From positions 1 through 7,281 of the forward strand of contig JAIDJD010000458.1 of assembly GCA_029052375.1 (NCBI GenBank): a stretch of 7,281 nt of DNA. Direction: 5' to 3'. The stretch comes from Duncaniella sp. (lineage in GTDB: Bacteria; Bacteroidota; Bacteroidia; Bacteroidales; Muribaculaceae). Shown piece by piece: positions 1 to 6,856 of the stretch. Position 1 is the stretch's first letter. Each line of letters opens with the position of its first letter. Below the pieces are notes generated by a model. The model saw only the letters and a list, made by a program, of their open reading frames with translations, had not been told where the DNA came from and did not search any database. The position numbers and the translations under genes were made by a program.

Positions 1-1
1 T

Positions 2-85
2 CTGACCCCTTCAGCCATCCCCGCCGCCGTCATCACCCCCGACACAACAGCCACCGTCGGCCCAGGCCGCCCATGGAGGCTGTGA
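2..85 (+). CDS. Possible C-terminal end of an upstream gene (partial)
   Basis: Reading from base 2, 27 codons stay open to a TGA at 83-85. The peptide is rich in Ala, Pro and Thr and ends in GRPWRL. Most codons end in C or G, as in the core genes further along, and the stop lies 21 bases before a strong hairpin, as expected at a gene end. I do not recognise the protein and no domain can be assigned to so short a tail. One minus-strand frame is also open across this stretch, so even the strand is uncertain. It could be noncoding. Confidence 0.3.
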   Translation: MTPSAIPAAVITPDTTATVGPGRPWRL

Positions 86-104
86 GATGAGATAGGATTA
101 ATAG

Positions 105-153
105 AAAAATCAATCCCACTTTCACGTTATTGTGTTGAAAGTGGGATTGATTT
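105..153 (-). terminator. Intrinsic terminator with perfect 18-bp stem, downstream of hepT
   Basis: Bases 107-124 and 136-153 are perfect reverse complements (18 bp) around an 11-base loop. Read on the minus strand, the hairpin begins 9 bases after the hepT stop and ends in a run of five T (complement of 105-109), three of which lie in the stem. This is the layout of a Rho-independent terminator for the mntA-hepT operon. On the plus strand the hairpin is followed only by a moderately T-rich stretch, so it may also stop an upstream plus-strand gene, less efficiently. Confidence 0.8.
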
Positions 154-162
154 GTATTGTTG

Positions 163-510
163 TCAATTTTGACTTTCGTTTAGAAGAACTTCTACTTCTT
201 GTTTCAGTATCGGCAGGTGTCTCACTACTATGCCCCACATTATAGCATCTGTGACACTGTCATACGCATGGATTACATAGTTGCGGGTGTCCACAATGCT
301 TCTTGCCGCTGTGATCTTAATCTCTGGCTCTTGTTTTAAAATGCGGTTCATAGCCTCGCCAATAATCGTGACATTCCGTTCGACAGCCCGTTTCAGGCAT
401 ATGTCAGCCACATATACATCGTATCTCAGAGGTCTTATCTCAAAAAAGCCCTCAATCTCAACGATTGCTCTGAATATATCTTCAAGGCTTTTGCTTAACT
501 GACGCTCCAT
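163..510 (-). CDS. hepT: HepT-like HEPN ribonuclease toxin (DUF86 family)
   Basis: This 115-residue, mostly helical protein belongs to the HepT/DUF86 branch of HEPN domains, which act as RNA-cleaving toxins. The catalytic motif RX4HXY is intact: Arg76, His81 and Tyr83 in RNYVIHAY. The family signature around the second helix is present as RAVERNVTIIGEA (residues 41-53). In characterised HepT-MntA pairs the antitoxin adds AMP units to the motif tyrosine, here Tyr83, and blocks the RNase. The ATG at 508-510 lies inside the end of mntA (16-base overlap), so the two are translationally coupled, antitoxin first. Length is normal for the family and no active-site residue is missing, so the toxin should be functional. 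Base composition is visibly more AT-rich than the envelope genes from 1038 onward, which suggests acquisition by transfer. The family call is firm; the toxic activity is inferred from the motif. Confidence 0.9.
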   Translation of the reverse strand: MERQLSKSLEDIFRAIVEIEGFFEIRPLRYDVYVADICLKRAVERNVTIIGEAMNRILKQEPEIKITAARSIVDTRNYVIHAYDSVTDAIMWGIVVRHLPILKQEVEVLLNESQN

Positions 511-806
511 AATAGTCTGCGTGTCTCATCAACTTCTGCTCTGAAAAAGCGGTTGGTGATAGAGTTGTTGATTACCATATCCACTTTGCGTCCTACAACC
601 TCTTCCATAGCGTGGATGAAACTGAAAAAATGGTCGGCAAAGTCAAGCAAATCAATCTTTTCTTCCTGGAACTCAACAATAAAATCAACATCGCTCTTGT
701 CTGTAAACCGAGGCGTAAGGACAGATCCGAACACCCATAGTTTATCTACCTTATACCTTCGGCATAAGGCTATAATCCTCTCCATATTGAGTTCTATAAG
801 ATTCAT
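495..806 (-). CDS. mntA: MntA-like nucleotidyltransferase antitoxin
   Basis: This is a minimal nucleotidyltransferase (MNT) of 103 residues. The hallmark GSX10DXD motif is complete: Gly27-Ser28, then Asp39 and Asp41 (GS...SDVD). A third metal-binding acid is probably Asp76 in RKVDMV. In studied pairs such enzymes use ATP to AMPylate the partner HEPN toxin and neutralise it; here the partner is the overlapping HepT gene just downstream. The ATG at 804-806 is used as start because family members usually carry a short leader of about this length before the first helix. A second in-frame ATG at 783-785 (Met8, before ERIIALC) would give a 96-residue protein and cannot be excluded, because the predicted transcription start falls close to the first ATG. 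The gene is AT-rich like hepT and unlike the operon on the other strand. Confidence 0.9.
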   Translation of the reverse strand: MNLIELNMERIIALCRRYKVDKLWVFGSVLTPRFTDKSDVDFIVEFQEEKIDLLDFADHFFSFIHAMEEVVGRKVDMVINNSITNRFFRAEVDETRRLLWSVS

Positions 807-810
807 ATGG

Positions 811-842
811 CAAAGATAGCGAATACAATTGACAAAAACAAA
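811..842 (-). promoter_or_regulatory. Bacteroidota-type promoter of mntA-hepT
   Basis: On the minus strand, TTTG (839-842) is followed after 20 bases by TATCTTTG (811-818). This fits the Bacteroidota primary sigma consensus TTTG-N19-21-TAnnTTTG in both boxes and in spacing. The -7 box ends only four bases before the mntA ATG at 806, so transcription should begin at or next to the start codon and the mRNA would be leaderless or nearly so. A second TTTG at 833-836 is too close (14 bases) to be the better partner. Confidence 0.65.
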
Positions 843-978
843 CTTGCCGCCTTCGTCCTGACGGGTGTTCAGGTATTGTATCGGGATGCAGGCTAAAGAG
901 TCTTAAATAGAGCATTGCCGTTGCCCTTTGTTATGTTTTTTTTGCTTTTCGGGGGTGGCTGATTAACAAAATAGTTCT

Positions 979-986
979 TAACTTTG
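979..986 (+). promoter_or_regulatory. Putative -7 box for the envelope operon
   Basis: TAACTTTG matches the Bacteroidota -7 consensus TAnnTTTG. No good TTTG sits at the expected upstream distance; the best is GTGG at 955-958, 20 bases away, so this is a weak or activator-dependent candidate. Transcription would start around 990-993 and leave a leader of about 45 bases before the ATG at 1038. The rest of the gap back to 843 holds only a T-rich stretch (936-943) and shows no gene-like open frame. Confidence 0.45.
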
Positions 987-1037
987 CATCTTGAAACCAA
1001 CGGCTCTGCCCACGGGCGTCCGTCCCATTCATCGTTT

Positions 1038-2507
1038 ATGACCAGACATTCTCCCTTATACTTCATCCTCAGCCTGTTGATGGCAGGCATTGCGGTCGGG
1101 TGCAACTCTGATTCGGAGGTTGTGTCGCTAGACAACAACTACGTCAACTGTGCCGTCACCGGGTTCAGCCTCCAGCGCGACGACAGCGTGGCCTATCGCC
1201 TTGACTCTGTCTACTTTGCCATCGACCTCGTAAAGGCCGAGATTTTCAATGCCGACTCGCTCCCCGTGGGCACCGATGTGTCGGCCATTCTTGTCAAGGT
1301 CTCCACCGAGTCGGCAAAGGAGTGCAACATCACCTATCCGGTGAGGAACGAAGACCGCGACACCACAGTCAACCTCATCAAGTCGCCCAACGACTCGGTC
1401 AACTTCTCAAAGGGCGACGTCAAGCTCGAGATAGTCTCGTACAACGGCCTTGCCAAGCGCGAGTATACCGTCAGGCTCAATGTCCACAAAGAGGTGCCCG
1501 ACACACTCACCTGGGACCCCGAGACATTCCGTCCCCTCAATCCCTCGCTCGCCTCGGTCACAGCCCAGAAGACCATAGAATGGAGGGGCGCAGTCTACAA
1601 CTTCGCCACAGACGGCAACGCCGTCAGGATGCGCTGGAGCGAGACATGGGAGGGCGCCTTCAGCGAGGCATCGGTGTCGCTCCCCGCAGGCGGACGCATC
1701 GAGACCCTCACGCCCGCCGGCGACAAGCTCTGCTGTCTCGCGGCCGACGGCACCCTCTTCTATACCGCCGACTGTCTCGGCTGGACCCGCTCGGACGTCA
1801 GGATGCACCATGTCTACGGCGAGTATGACGGCATGGCCATAGGCGCTGTCAGGGACGCGGACGGATGGAAGTCTGTGACATACCCCTCCACGACATCCAA
1901 GGCGCTCCCCGAGGGATGCCCCGTGTCAGGGACAAGCCAGATGGTGCAGTTTGTCAGCAAGTGGAACGTCTCACCCACGGCCATCGTTGTGGGCGGACGC
2001 GACGCCAAGGGCGAGCTCACAGGCGAGGCCTGGGCCTATGACGGCACCTCCTGGGGCCGCCTCAGCTCGTCGCCCTTCCTCGAGGTGGAGGATGCCGTCA
2101 TCTTCCCCTACAAGACTCCCAAGGTAGACGCGGCCTCGTGGCGCGTGACAGAAGAGTCTGTCCTTGTGATGATGACCGGACGTGTGCCCGACACGTCGGG
2201 CAAGATGTACATGAACGGCACGGCGTATGTATCTCCCGACTTCGGCATCACATGGCGCAAGGCGGCAGACACTTTCCAGCCCTCGGACGACTTCCCTGCG
2301 GTCTCCGGCGCACAGGCCTATGTCATCGACCAGAAGATAAGCATAGACAAGCCCTATCCTTCGGCGCCCGCGCGCGTCACGGCCCCCGTCACAGAATGGG
2401 AATGTCCCTATATCTATATATTCGGCGGAGTTGACTTCAACGGCAGGCTCGTGGACACATACCGCCGCGGCGTCATCAACCGTTTCGCCTTCCGTCCTGT
2501 ATATTGA
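1038..2507 (+). CDS. DUF6242-like lipoprotein with beta-propeller-like repeats
   Basis: This is a secreted lipoprotein of 489 residues. The N-terminus has a basic start (TRH), a hydrophobic stretch and a lipobox AVGC, with Cys22 as the lipidated residue; the acidic residues after it (NSDSE) recall Bacteroidota surface-export signals, though weakly. Residues about 33-155 look like an all-beta, cadherin/Ig-like module. The remainder resembles a propeller: a perfect Asp-box SPDFGITW (399-406), a degenerate one near 243-250 (TADCLGWT), and Kelch-like VVGGRD (317-322) and IFGGVD (461-466) segments, each followed by an aromatic-rich strand. This layout fits the uncharacterised DUF6242 family of Bacteroidales; I am moderately sure of the family name and no molecular function is known to me. 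The ATG at 1038 is preferred over an in-frame TTG at 984, because the TTG lies inside the predicted promoter and would bury the signal peptide. It is the first gene of the operon, and its stop overlaps the next start. Confidence 0.75.
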   Translation: MTRHSPLYFILSLLMAGIAVGCNSDSEVVSLDNNYVNCAVTGFSLQRDDSVAYRLDSVYFAIDLVKAEIFNADSLPVGTDVSAILVKVSTESAKECNITYPVRNEDRDTTVNLIKSPNDSVNFSKGDVKLEIVSYNGLAKREYTVRLNVHKEVPDTLTWDPETFRPLNPSLASVTAQKTIEWRGAVYNFATDGNAVRMRWSETWEGAFSEASVSLPAGGRIETLTPAGDKLCCLAADGTLFYTADCLGWTRSDVRMHHVYGEYDGMAIGAVRDADGWKSVTYPSTTSKALPEGCPVSGTSQMVQFVSKWNVSPTAIVVGGRDAKGELTGEAWAYDGTSWGRLSSSPFLEVEDAVIFPYKTPKVDAASWRVTEESVLVMMTGRVPDTSGKMYMNGTAYVSPDFGITWRKAADTFQPSDDFPAVSGAQAYVIDQKISIDKPYPSAPARVTAPVTEWECPYIYIFGGVDFNGRLVDTYRRGVINRFAFRPVY

Positions 2508-3238
2508 ACCCCTTCTCTCCTCATAGAACAGTGGCTATCGGAACATCTGTCAAGTGTCTGGCGTTCTCGCTCCTCCTCGGCCTCGCGGCGGGGGAGGCCT
2601 CTGCCCAGGCTGTGGCCGCGCCCGAAGAATACAAGTTCGACATAGGCGTCGGCGCCGGTGTCTCGGGCTATCTCGGCGACGCCAACGAGACAGCCTTGTT
2701 CGGAGATCCGGGGGTGGCTTTCAACGCCTCGTTCCGCTACCTCGCCAATGCCCGCCTGGCCATACGCGGCCTCTTCACGGTCAATTCGCTGGCCGGAAAC
2801 ACGGCCGACATGGAGAATGTCCTGCCGCTCGGACAGCCCGTCGAATTCCACTCTACGGTCTATGGCCTCGAGTGCCGCGGCGAGTTCAACTTCTTCAACT
2901 ACGGCATGGGAGAGAGCTACAAGCAGATGCGCCGCTGGACCCCCTACCTGGCCCTCGGCGTGGGCGTCGGGCTCGCCTCGACAGGCGACGGCACGTATGC
3001 CGCCCTGAGCCTCCCCATGGGCGCCGGCATCAAGTTCAAGGCCCGGCCGCGCCTCAATCTCGGCCTCGAGTTCTGCATGACCAAGCTCTTCACAGACAAG
3101 GCAGACGCCGATGCTCTCGCCGACCCCTACCATATCAAGAGCTCGTTCCTTAAGAACACAGACTGGACATCGTCCGTCGTTTTTTCGATTTCATACGAGT
3201 TTGGCCGCCGGTGCGTGGCCTGCAACAGGCTCGACTGA
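2504..3238 (+). CDS. DUF6089-like outer-membrane beta-barrel protein
   Basis: This is a protein of 244 residues with a signal peptide (hydrophobic 18-30, cleavage likely after Ala34 in EASA-QA). The mature part alternates polar and hydrophobic residues in strands separated by Gly/Asp-rich turns, as in a small outer-membrane beta-barrel. Signature stretches such as GVSGYLGDAN, GNTADMENV, FNFFNYGMGE and TPYLALGVGVG match my memory of the DUF6089 family found beside uppS and bamA in Bacteroidota. No ATG lies before the signal peptide: the start must be TTG at 2504, which overlaps the upstream stop as TTGA, or GTG at 2531 (235 residues). The TTG is chosen for the coupling overlap, but GTG gives an equally good signal peptide. 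The last strand (FSISYEF) is followed by a short tail with Cys237-x-x-Cys240, unusual for a barrel that normally ends at its final strand. Its role is unknown; the operon suggests outer-membrane biogenesis. Confidence 0.75.
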   Translation: MNPFSPHRTVAIGTSVKCLAFSLLLGLAAGEASAQAVAAPEEYKFDIGVGAGVSGYLGDANETALFGDPGVAFNASFRYLANARLAIRGLFTVNSLAGNTADMENVLPLGQPVEFHSTVYGLECRGEFNFFNYGMGESYKQMRRWTPYLALGVGVGLASTGDGTYAALSLPMGAGIKFKARPRLNLGLEFCMTKLFTDKADADALADPYHIKSSFLKNTDWTSSVVFSISYEFGRRCVACNRLD

Positions 3239-3287
3239 CATAAACCTCGCCTCCTCAGACCTCAATCCATCATCACATCACCCAGTC

Positions 3288-4025
3288 ATGAACATCAACG
3301 ACATAGACCCTGAACGCCTCCCGCGCCACGTGGCCGTCATCATGGACGGCAACGGCCGCTGGGCACAGCGCCGCGGACTGCCACGCAGCCACGGCCATGC
3401 CGAAGGGGTCAACACCGTCCGCCGCATCACCGAGGCCGCCTCAGAGCTCGGCATAGGATATCTGACGCTCTACACCTTCTCGACCGAGAACTGGAACCGT
3501 CCCAAAGAGGAGGTCGACGCCCTCATGCACCTCATAGTCATGGCCATCGAGCGCGAGACCCCCGACCTTATCCGCAACAATGTCCGCCTGGGAATGATAG
3601 GAGACATCTCGCGCCTGCCCGACGAGGCACGTAAGCGCCTCGAGAAGTGTATGGCCGACACCTCGGCCTGCACGGGCCTCACGCTGACGCTGGCCCTCAG
3701 CTACTCATCGCGCTGGGAGATAACGCGCGCCGCGCGCCTCTTTGCCGAGGATGTGGCCGCCGGGCGCCGCAACCCCGCCGAGATGGACGACGAGACATTC
3801 GCCTCATACCTCGCCACTGCCGGGATGCCTGACCCCGACCTGCTGATACGCACGGGCGGAGACCACCGCGTCAGCAACTACCTGCTCTGGCAGATAGCAT
3901 ATGCCGAGATTGTCGTCACAGACAATTTCTGGCCCGACTACTCACGCGAAGACTTCTTCAAGGCCGTCTACGACTATCAGAACCGCGAACGCCGCTTTGG
4001 CCTCACCTCCGATCAAATCAAATGA
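3288..4025 (+). CDS. uppS: Isoprenyl transferase (undecaprenyl diphosphate synthase)
   Basis: This cytosolic cis-prenyltransferase of 245 residues condenses isopentenyl diphosphate onto farnesyl diphosphate to build the C55 carrier lipid used for peptidoglycan and surface polysaccharide synthesis. All family blocks are present: MDGNGRWA with catalytic Asp20 (19-26), the RSHGH loop (33-37), YTFSTENWNRP (62-72), SYSSRWEI (138-145, a form common in Bacteroidota), and RTGGDHRVSNYLLWQ (188-202), followed by AYAE with Glu207. The length is normal for the family. The ATG at 3288 is chosen because the upstream extension of the frame runs back inside the preceding gene and does not resemble UppS. One oddity is Asp192 where E. 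coli has Glu (GGEHRISN). The gene starts 49 bases after the previous stop, and its TGA overlaps the bamA ATG. Confidence 0.95.
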   Translation: MNINDIDPERLPRHVAVIMDGNGRWAQRRGLPRSHGHAEGVNTVRRITEAASELGIGYLTLYTFSTENWNRPKEEVDALMHLIVMAIERETPDLIRNNVRLGMIGDISRLPDEARKRLEKCMADTSACTGLTLTLALSYSSRWEITRAARLFAEDVAAGRRNPAEMDDETFASYLATAGMPDPDLLIRTGGDHRVSNYLLWQIAYAEIVVTDNFWPDYSREDFFKAVYDYQNRERRFGLTSDQIK

Positions 4026-6688
4026 TGCCCACTCTGAAAATGAAGCGCACCCTAAACACCTATATGCTCAGGCTCGCCCTGCTCGTGGCTATGATGCTCC
4101 CCTTCGGGGCAGGACGCCTCGGCGCACAGCTCCCCACAGATACCATAATCAACCCCACAGTGCTGTTCAAGGGGCTCCCGAAGACCTATGAGATAGCCGG
4201 GATACGTATCTCCGGTGCAGACAACTACGAGGACAAGAACATCCTCTCCTATGCTGGAATCAAGGTTGGAGACCGCATAACGATACCCGGACAGGAGCTC
4301 AACGACGCCTCGCGCCGCCTCTGGCGCCAGGGCCTCTTCTCCAACATATCCATCTCGGTCGACAAGGTGGCCGGCAACAAGGCATGGCTCGCCATCAACC
4401 TGCGCACACAGCCCCGCATAGACGAGATACGCTATGAGGGCATCAGGAAGAGCGAGCAGAAAGACCTCGACGAAGCCCTACAGCTCCGCAAGGGCAGCCA
4501 GATATCGCAGAACATCGTCAACCGTGCCAAGCAGATAATCACCAAGTATTACTCGGGCAAGGGATTCGGCAACGCCCAGGTGGACATCGACCTCATAGAG
4601 AGCCTCTCGGCCCCCAACGACGTGATAGTCAATATCCGCGTCAACAAGAACGACAAGGTCAAGGTCCACAAGATATACATCGAAGGCAACGAGGTGATCT
4701 CGGACAAGAAGCTCCAGTGGTCGGCCCTCAAGAAGACCAACGAGAGCGGCAAGCTGCTCAACCTCTTCCGCCAGAAGAAGTTTGTCGAGAGCGACTATGA
4801 GGACGACCTCAAGCGCATCATACAGAAGTACAACGAGATGGGCTACCGCGACGCGGTCATCGTCTCGGACTCCGTAGTGCCTTACGACGACAAGCAGGTA
4901 GACGTCTACATCACCGTCGAGGAGGGCAAGAAATATTACATCAACGACATCACCTGGGTAGGCAACACCATCTACAACACCGAGAACCTCAACGCTGTCC
5001 TCGGCATCGAGAAGGGAGACGTCTACAACCAGAAGCTGCTCGCCAAGCGCACCACCGAGGACGACGACGCCATAGCCAACTACTATATGGACCGCGGCTA
5101 TCTCTTCTTCAACCTCGTGCCCATTGAGAAGAATGTCAACGGAGACTCCATCGACCTCGAGATGCGCATCATCGAAGGCCCCCAGGCCCGCATCAACAAC
5201 GTGATAATCAACGGCAACGACCGCCTCTACGAGAAGGTCATCCGCCGTGAGCTGCGTGTCAAGCCCGGCGAGCTCTTCTCCAAGACAGACCTCATGCGCT
5301 CGGCCCGAGAGATAGCCATGACCGGACACTTCGACCCCGAGAACATGGACATCCGCCCCGAGCCCAACGAGGAGGACGGCACCGTCGATATCCTCTTCAA
5401 CCTCACCTCCAAGAGCAACGACCAGTTTGAGTTCTCGCTCGGCTGGGGCCAGACGGGCATCATCGGCAAGGTGGCCATCAAGTTCACCAACTTCTCCATC
5501 AAGAACCTCTTCTATCCCAACTCCTACCGCGGCATCATACCCCAGGGCGAGGGACAGCAGTTCACCATCTCGGCCCAGACCAACGCCCGCTACTATCAGG
5601 CCTACTCTGTATCGTTCCTCGATCCCTGGTTTGGCGGCAAGCGTCCCAACTCGCTCTCTGTCTCGGCCTACTACAGCCGCCAGACAGGCGTCAACTCGTC
5701 TTACTACAACAGCCGCTACATGAGCAATCTGGCCGGAATGTATGGCTACGGATACGGCTACAACAACGGCTACAACGACTATTACAACTCGGCCTACGAG
5801 GACGCCTACGACCCCAACAAGTATCTCCAGATGCTCGGCGTCAATGTCGGCTTCGGCAAGCGTCTCAGCTGGCCTGACGACCTCTTCACATTCCAGGCCG
5901 AGCTGGGCTACAACTGGTATCACGTCAAGAACTGGGCCTACCTCATCAATATGCAGAACGGTACGTCCAACTCTCTCGTGCTCGGCCTGACGCTCTCGCG
6001 CAACTCGATAGACAATCCCCAGTACACCCGCACGGGCTCTATCTTCACGCTCGGCCTCCAGCTGACGCCCCCCGCCTCGCTCTTCGGCAAGAAGGACTGG
6101 CGCAAGCTCTCGATGGAGGACACCGACGAGGCCCACCAGCAGCTCTACCACTGGGTGGAATACTGGAAGCTCAAGTTCCAGAGCAAGACCTACACACCGC
6201 TCAACTCGGTAGACTCCAAGTACACCCTCGTGCTCATGACCCGCGCCGACATCGGCCTGCTCGGCTCGTACAACAAGTATCTGCGCTCGCCCTACGAGAC
6301 ATTCTATGTCGGCGGCGACGGTATGTCGGGCTCCTACACCTACGCCCAGGAGACCATCGCCCTGCGCGGCTACGACAACGGCCAGTTCACCCCCTACCGT
6401 CTCGGCGGCGGACGCGCCTACACACGCTTCGGCGTCGAGCTCCACTTCCCCTTCCTGCTCCAGCCCTCCACCACCATCTACGGCCTCGCCTTTGCCGAGG
6501 GCGGCAACGCATGGCACAGCGTCAAGGACTTCAATCCCTTCGACATCAAGCGCTCGGCCGGAGCCGGTGTCCGCATCTTCCTCCCCATGGTGGGCATGAT
6601 GGGCATCGACTGGGCCTACGGTTTCGACAAGGTCTTCGGAGAGAAGGGCGGCTCGCACTTCCACTTCATACTCGGCCAGGAGTTCTGA
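4022..6688 (+). CDS. bamA: Outer-membrane protein assembly factor BamA
   Basis: BamA (888 residues) is the Omp85 insertase that folds beta-barrel proteins into the outer membrane. The signal peptide ends near Ala35 (LGA-QL). Five POTRA domains follow at roughly 56-131, 132-211, 213-304, 305-388 and 389-466, each opening with a short strand such as IRYEG, IYIEGN, ITWVGN or VIINGN. The 16-strand barrel spans about 467-888. The conserved barrel motif seen as VRGF in E. coli appears as LRGY (781-784), and the protein ends in a beta-signal strand finishing ILGQEF. The length is typical of Bacteroidota BamA. The first ATG overlaps the uppS stop as ATGA, which supports coupled translation; the next Met codon (4025) or Met7 (4040, MKRTLN) could also serve. 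One unusual feature is a tyrosine/glycine/asparagine-rich stretch at 574-598, probably an extracellular loop. Confidence 0.95.
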   Translation: MMPTLKMKRTLNTYMLRLALLVAMMLPFGAGRLGAQLPTDTIINPTVLFKGLPKTYEIAGIRISGADNYEDKNILSYAGIKVGDRITIPGQELNDASRRLWRQGLFSNISISVDKVAGNKAWLAINLRTQPRIDEIRYEGIRKSEQKDLDEALQLRKGSQISQNIVNRAKQIITKYYSGKGFGNAQVDIDLIESLSAPNDVIVNIRVNKNDKVKVHKIYIEGNEVISDKKLQWSALKKTNESGKLLNLFRQKKFVESDYEDDLKRIIQKYNEMGYRDAVIVSDSVVPYDDKQVDVYITVEEGKKYYINDITWVGNTIYNTENLNAVLGIEKGDVYNQKLLAKRTTEDDDAIANYYMDRGYLFFNLVPIEKNVNGDSIDLEMRIIEGPQARINNVIINGNDRLYEKVIRRELRVKPGELFSKTDLMRSAREIAMTGHFDPENMDIRPEPNEEDGTVDILFNLTSKSNDQFEFSLGWGQTGIIGKVAIKFTNFSIKNLFYPNSYRGIIPQGEGQQFTISAQTNARYYQAYSVSFLDPWFGGKRPNSLSVSAYYSRQTGVNSSYYNSRYMSNLAGMYGYGYGYNNGYNDYYNSAYEDAYDPNKYLQMLGVNVGFGKRLSWPDDLFTFQAELGYNWYHVKNWAYLINMQNGTSNSLVLGLTLSRNSIDNPQYTRTGSIFTLGLQLTPPASLFGKKDWRKLSMEDTDEAHQQLYHWVEYWKLKFQSKTYTPLNSVDSKYTLVLMTRADIGLLGSYNKYLRSPYETFYVGGDGMSGSYTYAQETIALRGYDNGQFTPYRLGGGRAYTRFGVELHFPFLLQPSTTIYGLAFAEGGNAWHSVKDFNPFDIKRSAGAGVRIFLPMVGMMGIDWAYGFDKVFGEKGGSHFHFILGQEF

Positions 6689-6695
6689 TCTCTGA

Positions 6696-6795
6696 CTGCC
6701 GGCGTACCTGACACACCGGGAGGGGCCAAAAGCTTGTCACAGTTAAACTTTCGGCCTCTCCCGTTGTCTATAAGATATACGCGCCTTCCCGGCAG
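6696..6795 (+). promoter_or_regulatory. Extended hairpin in the bamA-ompH spacer
   Basis: A 16-bp stem pairs 6717-6732 with 6748-6763 around a 15-base loop, with one A-C mismatch and one G-U pair. Outside it, 6710-6713 can pair with 6765-6768, 6702-6706 with 6778-6782, and 6696-6701 with 6790-6795, giving a long, interrupted stem. No T-run follows the main hairpin, so it is not a classic intrinsic terminator. It may attenuate read-through, protect the 3' end of bamA mRNA, or set the relative level of ompH. I see no TAnnTTTG promoter between it and the ompH start. Confidence 0.5.
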
Positions 6796-6856
6796 AGGGG
6801 GTGCAGATCTCAAGTTTTCAAAAACAATCGCTAAGACTTACAAAACAGACAGACCT

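Noticed and set aside
857..873. Small inverted repeat CCTGA/TCAGG with 7-base loop
   Set aside because: A 5-bp stem is expected by chance and has no T-run or nearby gene end.
984..1037. N-terminal extension of the lipoprotein gene from a TTG
   Set aside because: The TTG is part of the predicted -7 box, and the extension would put 18 polar residues before the signal peptide.
893..1138. An 81-codon minus-strand frame between mntA and the lipoprotein gene
   Set aside because: It overlaps the lipoprotein signal-peptide region, resembles no family, and its codon use is not gene-like.
3111..3287. N-terminal extension of uppS
   Set aside because: The extra 59 residues lie in another frame of the DUF6089-like gene and have no UppS similarity; the start at 3288 gives the normal family length.
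4478..6664. A 728-codon open frame on the minus strand across bamA
   Set aside because: It is antisense to a clear BamA gene. Its product is a Val/Leu/Glu/Ala-rich string with no domain, as expected from codon bias that avoids the codons giving antisense stops.
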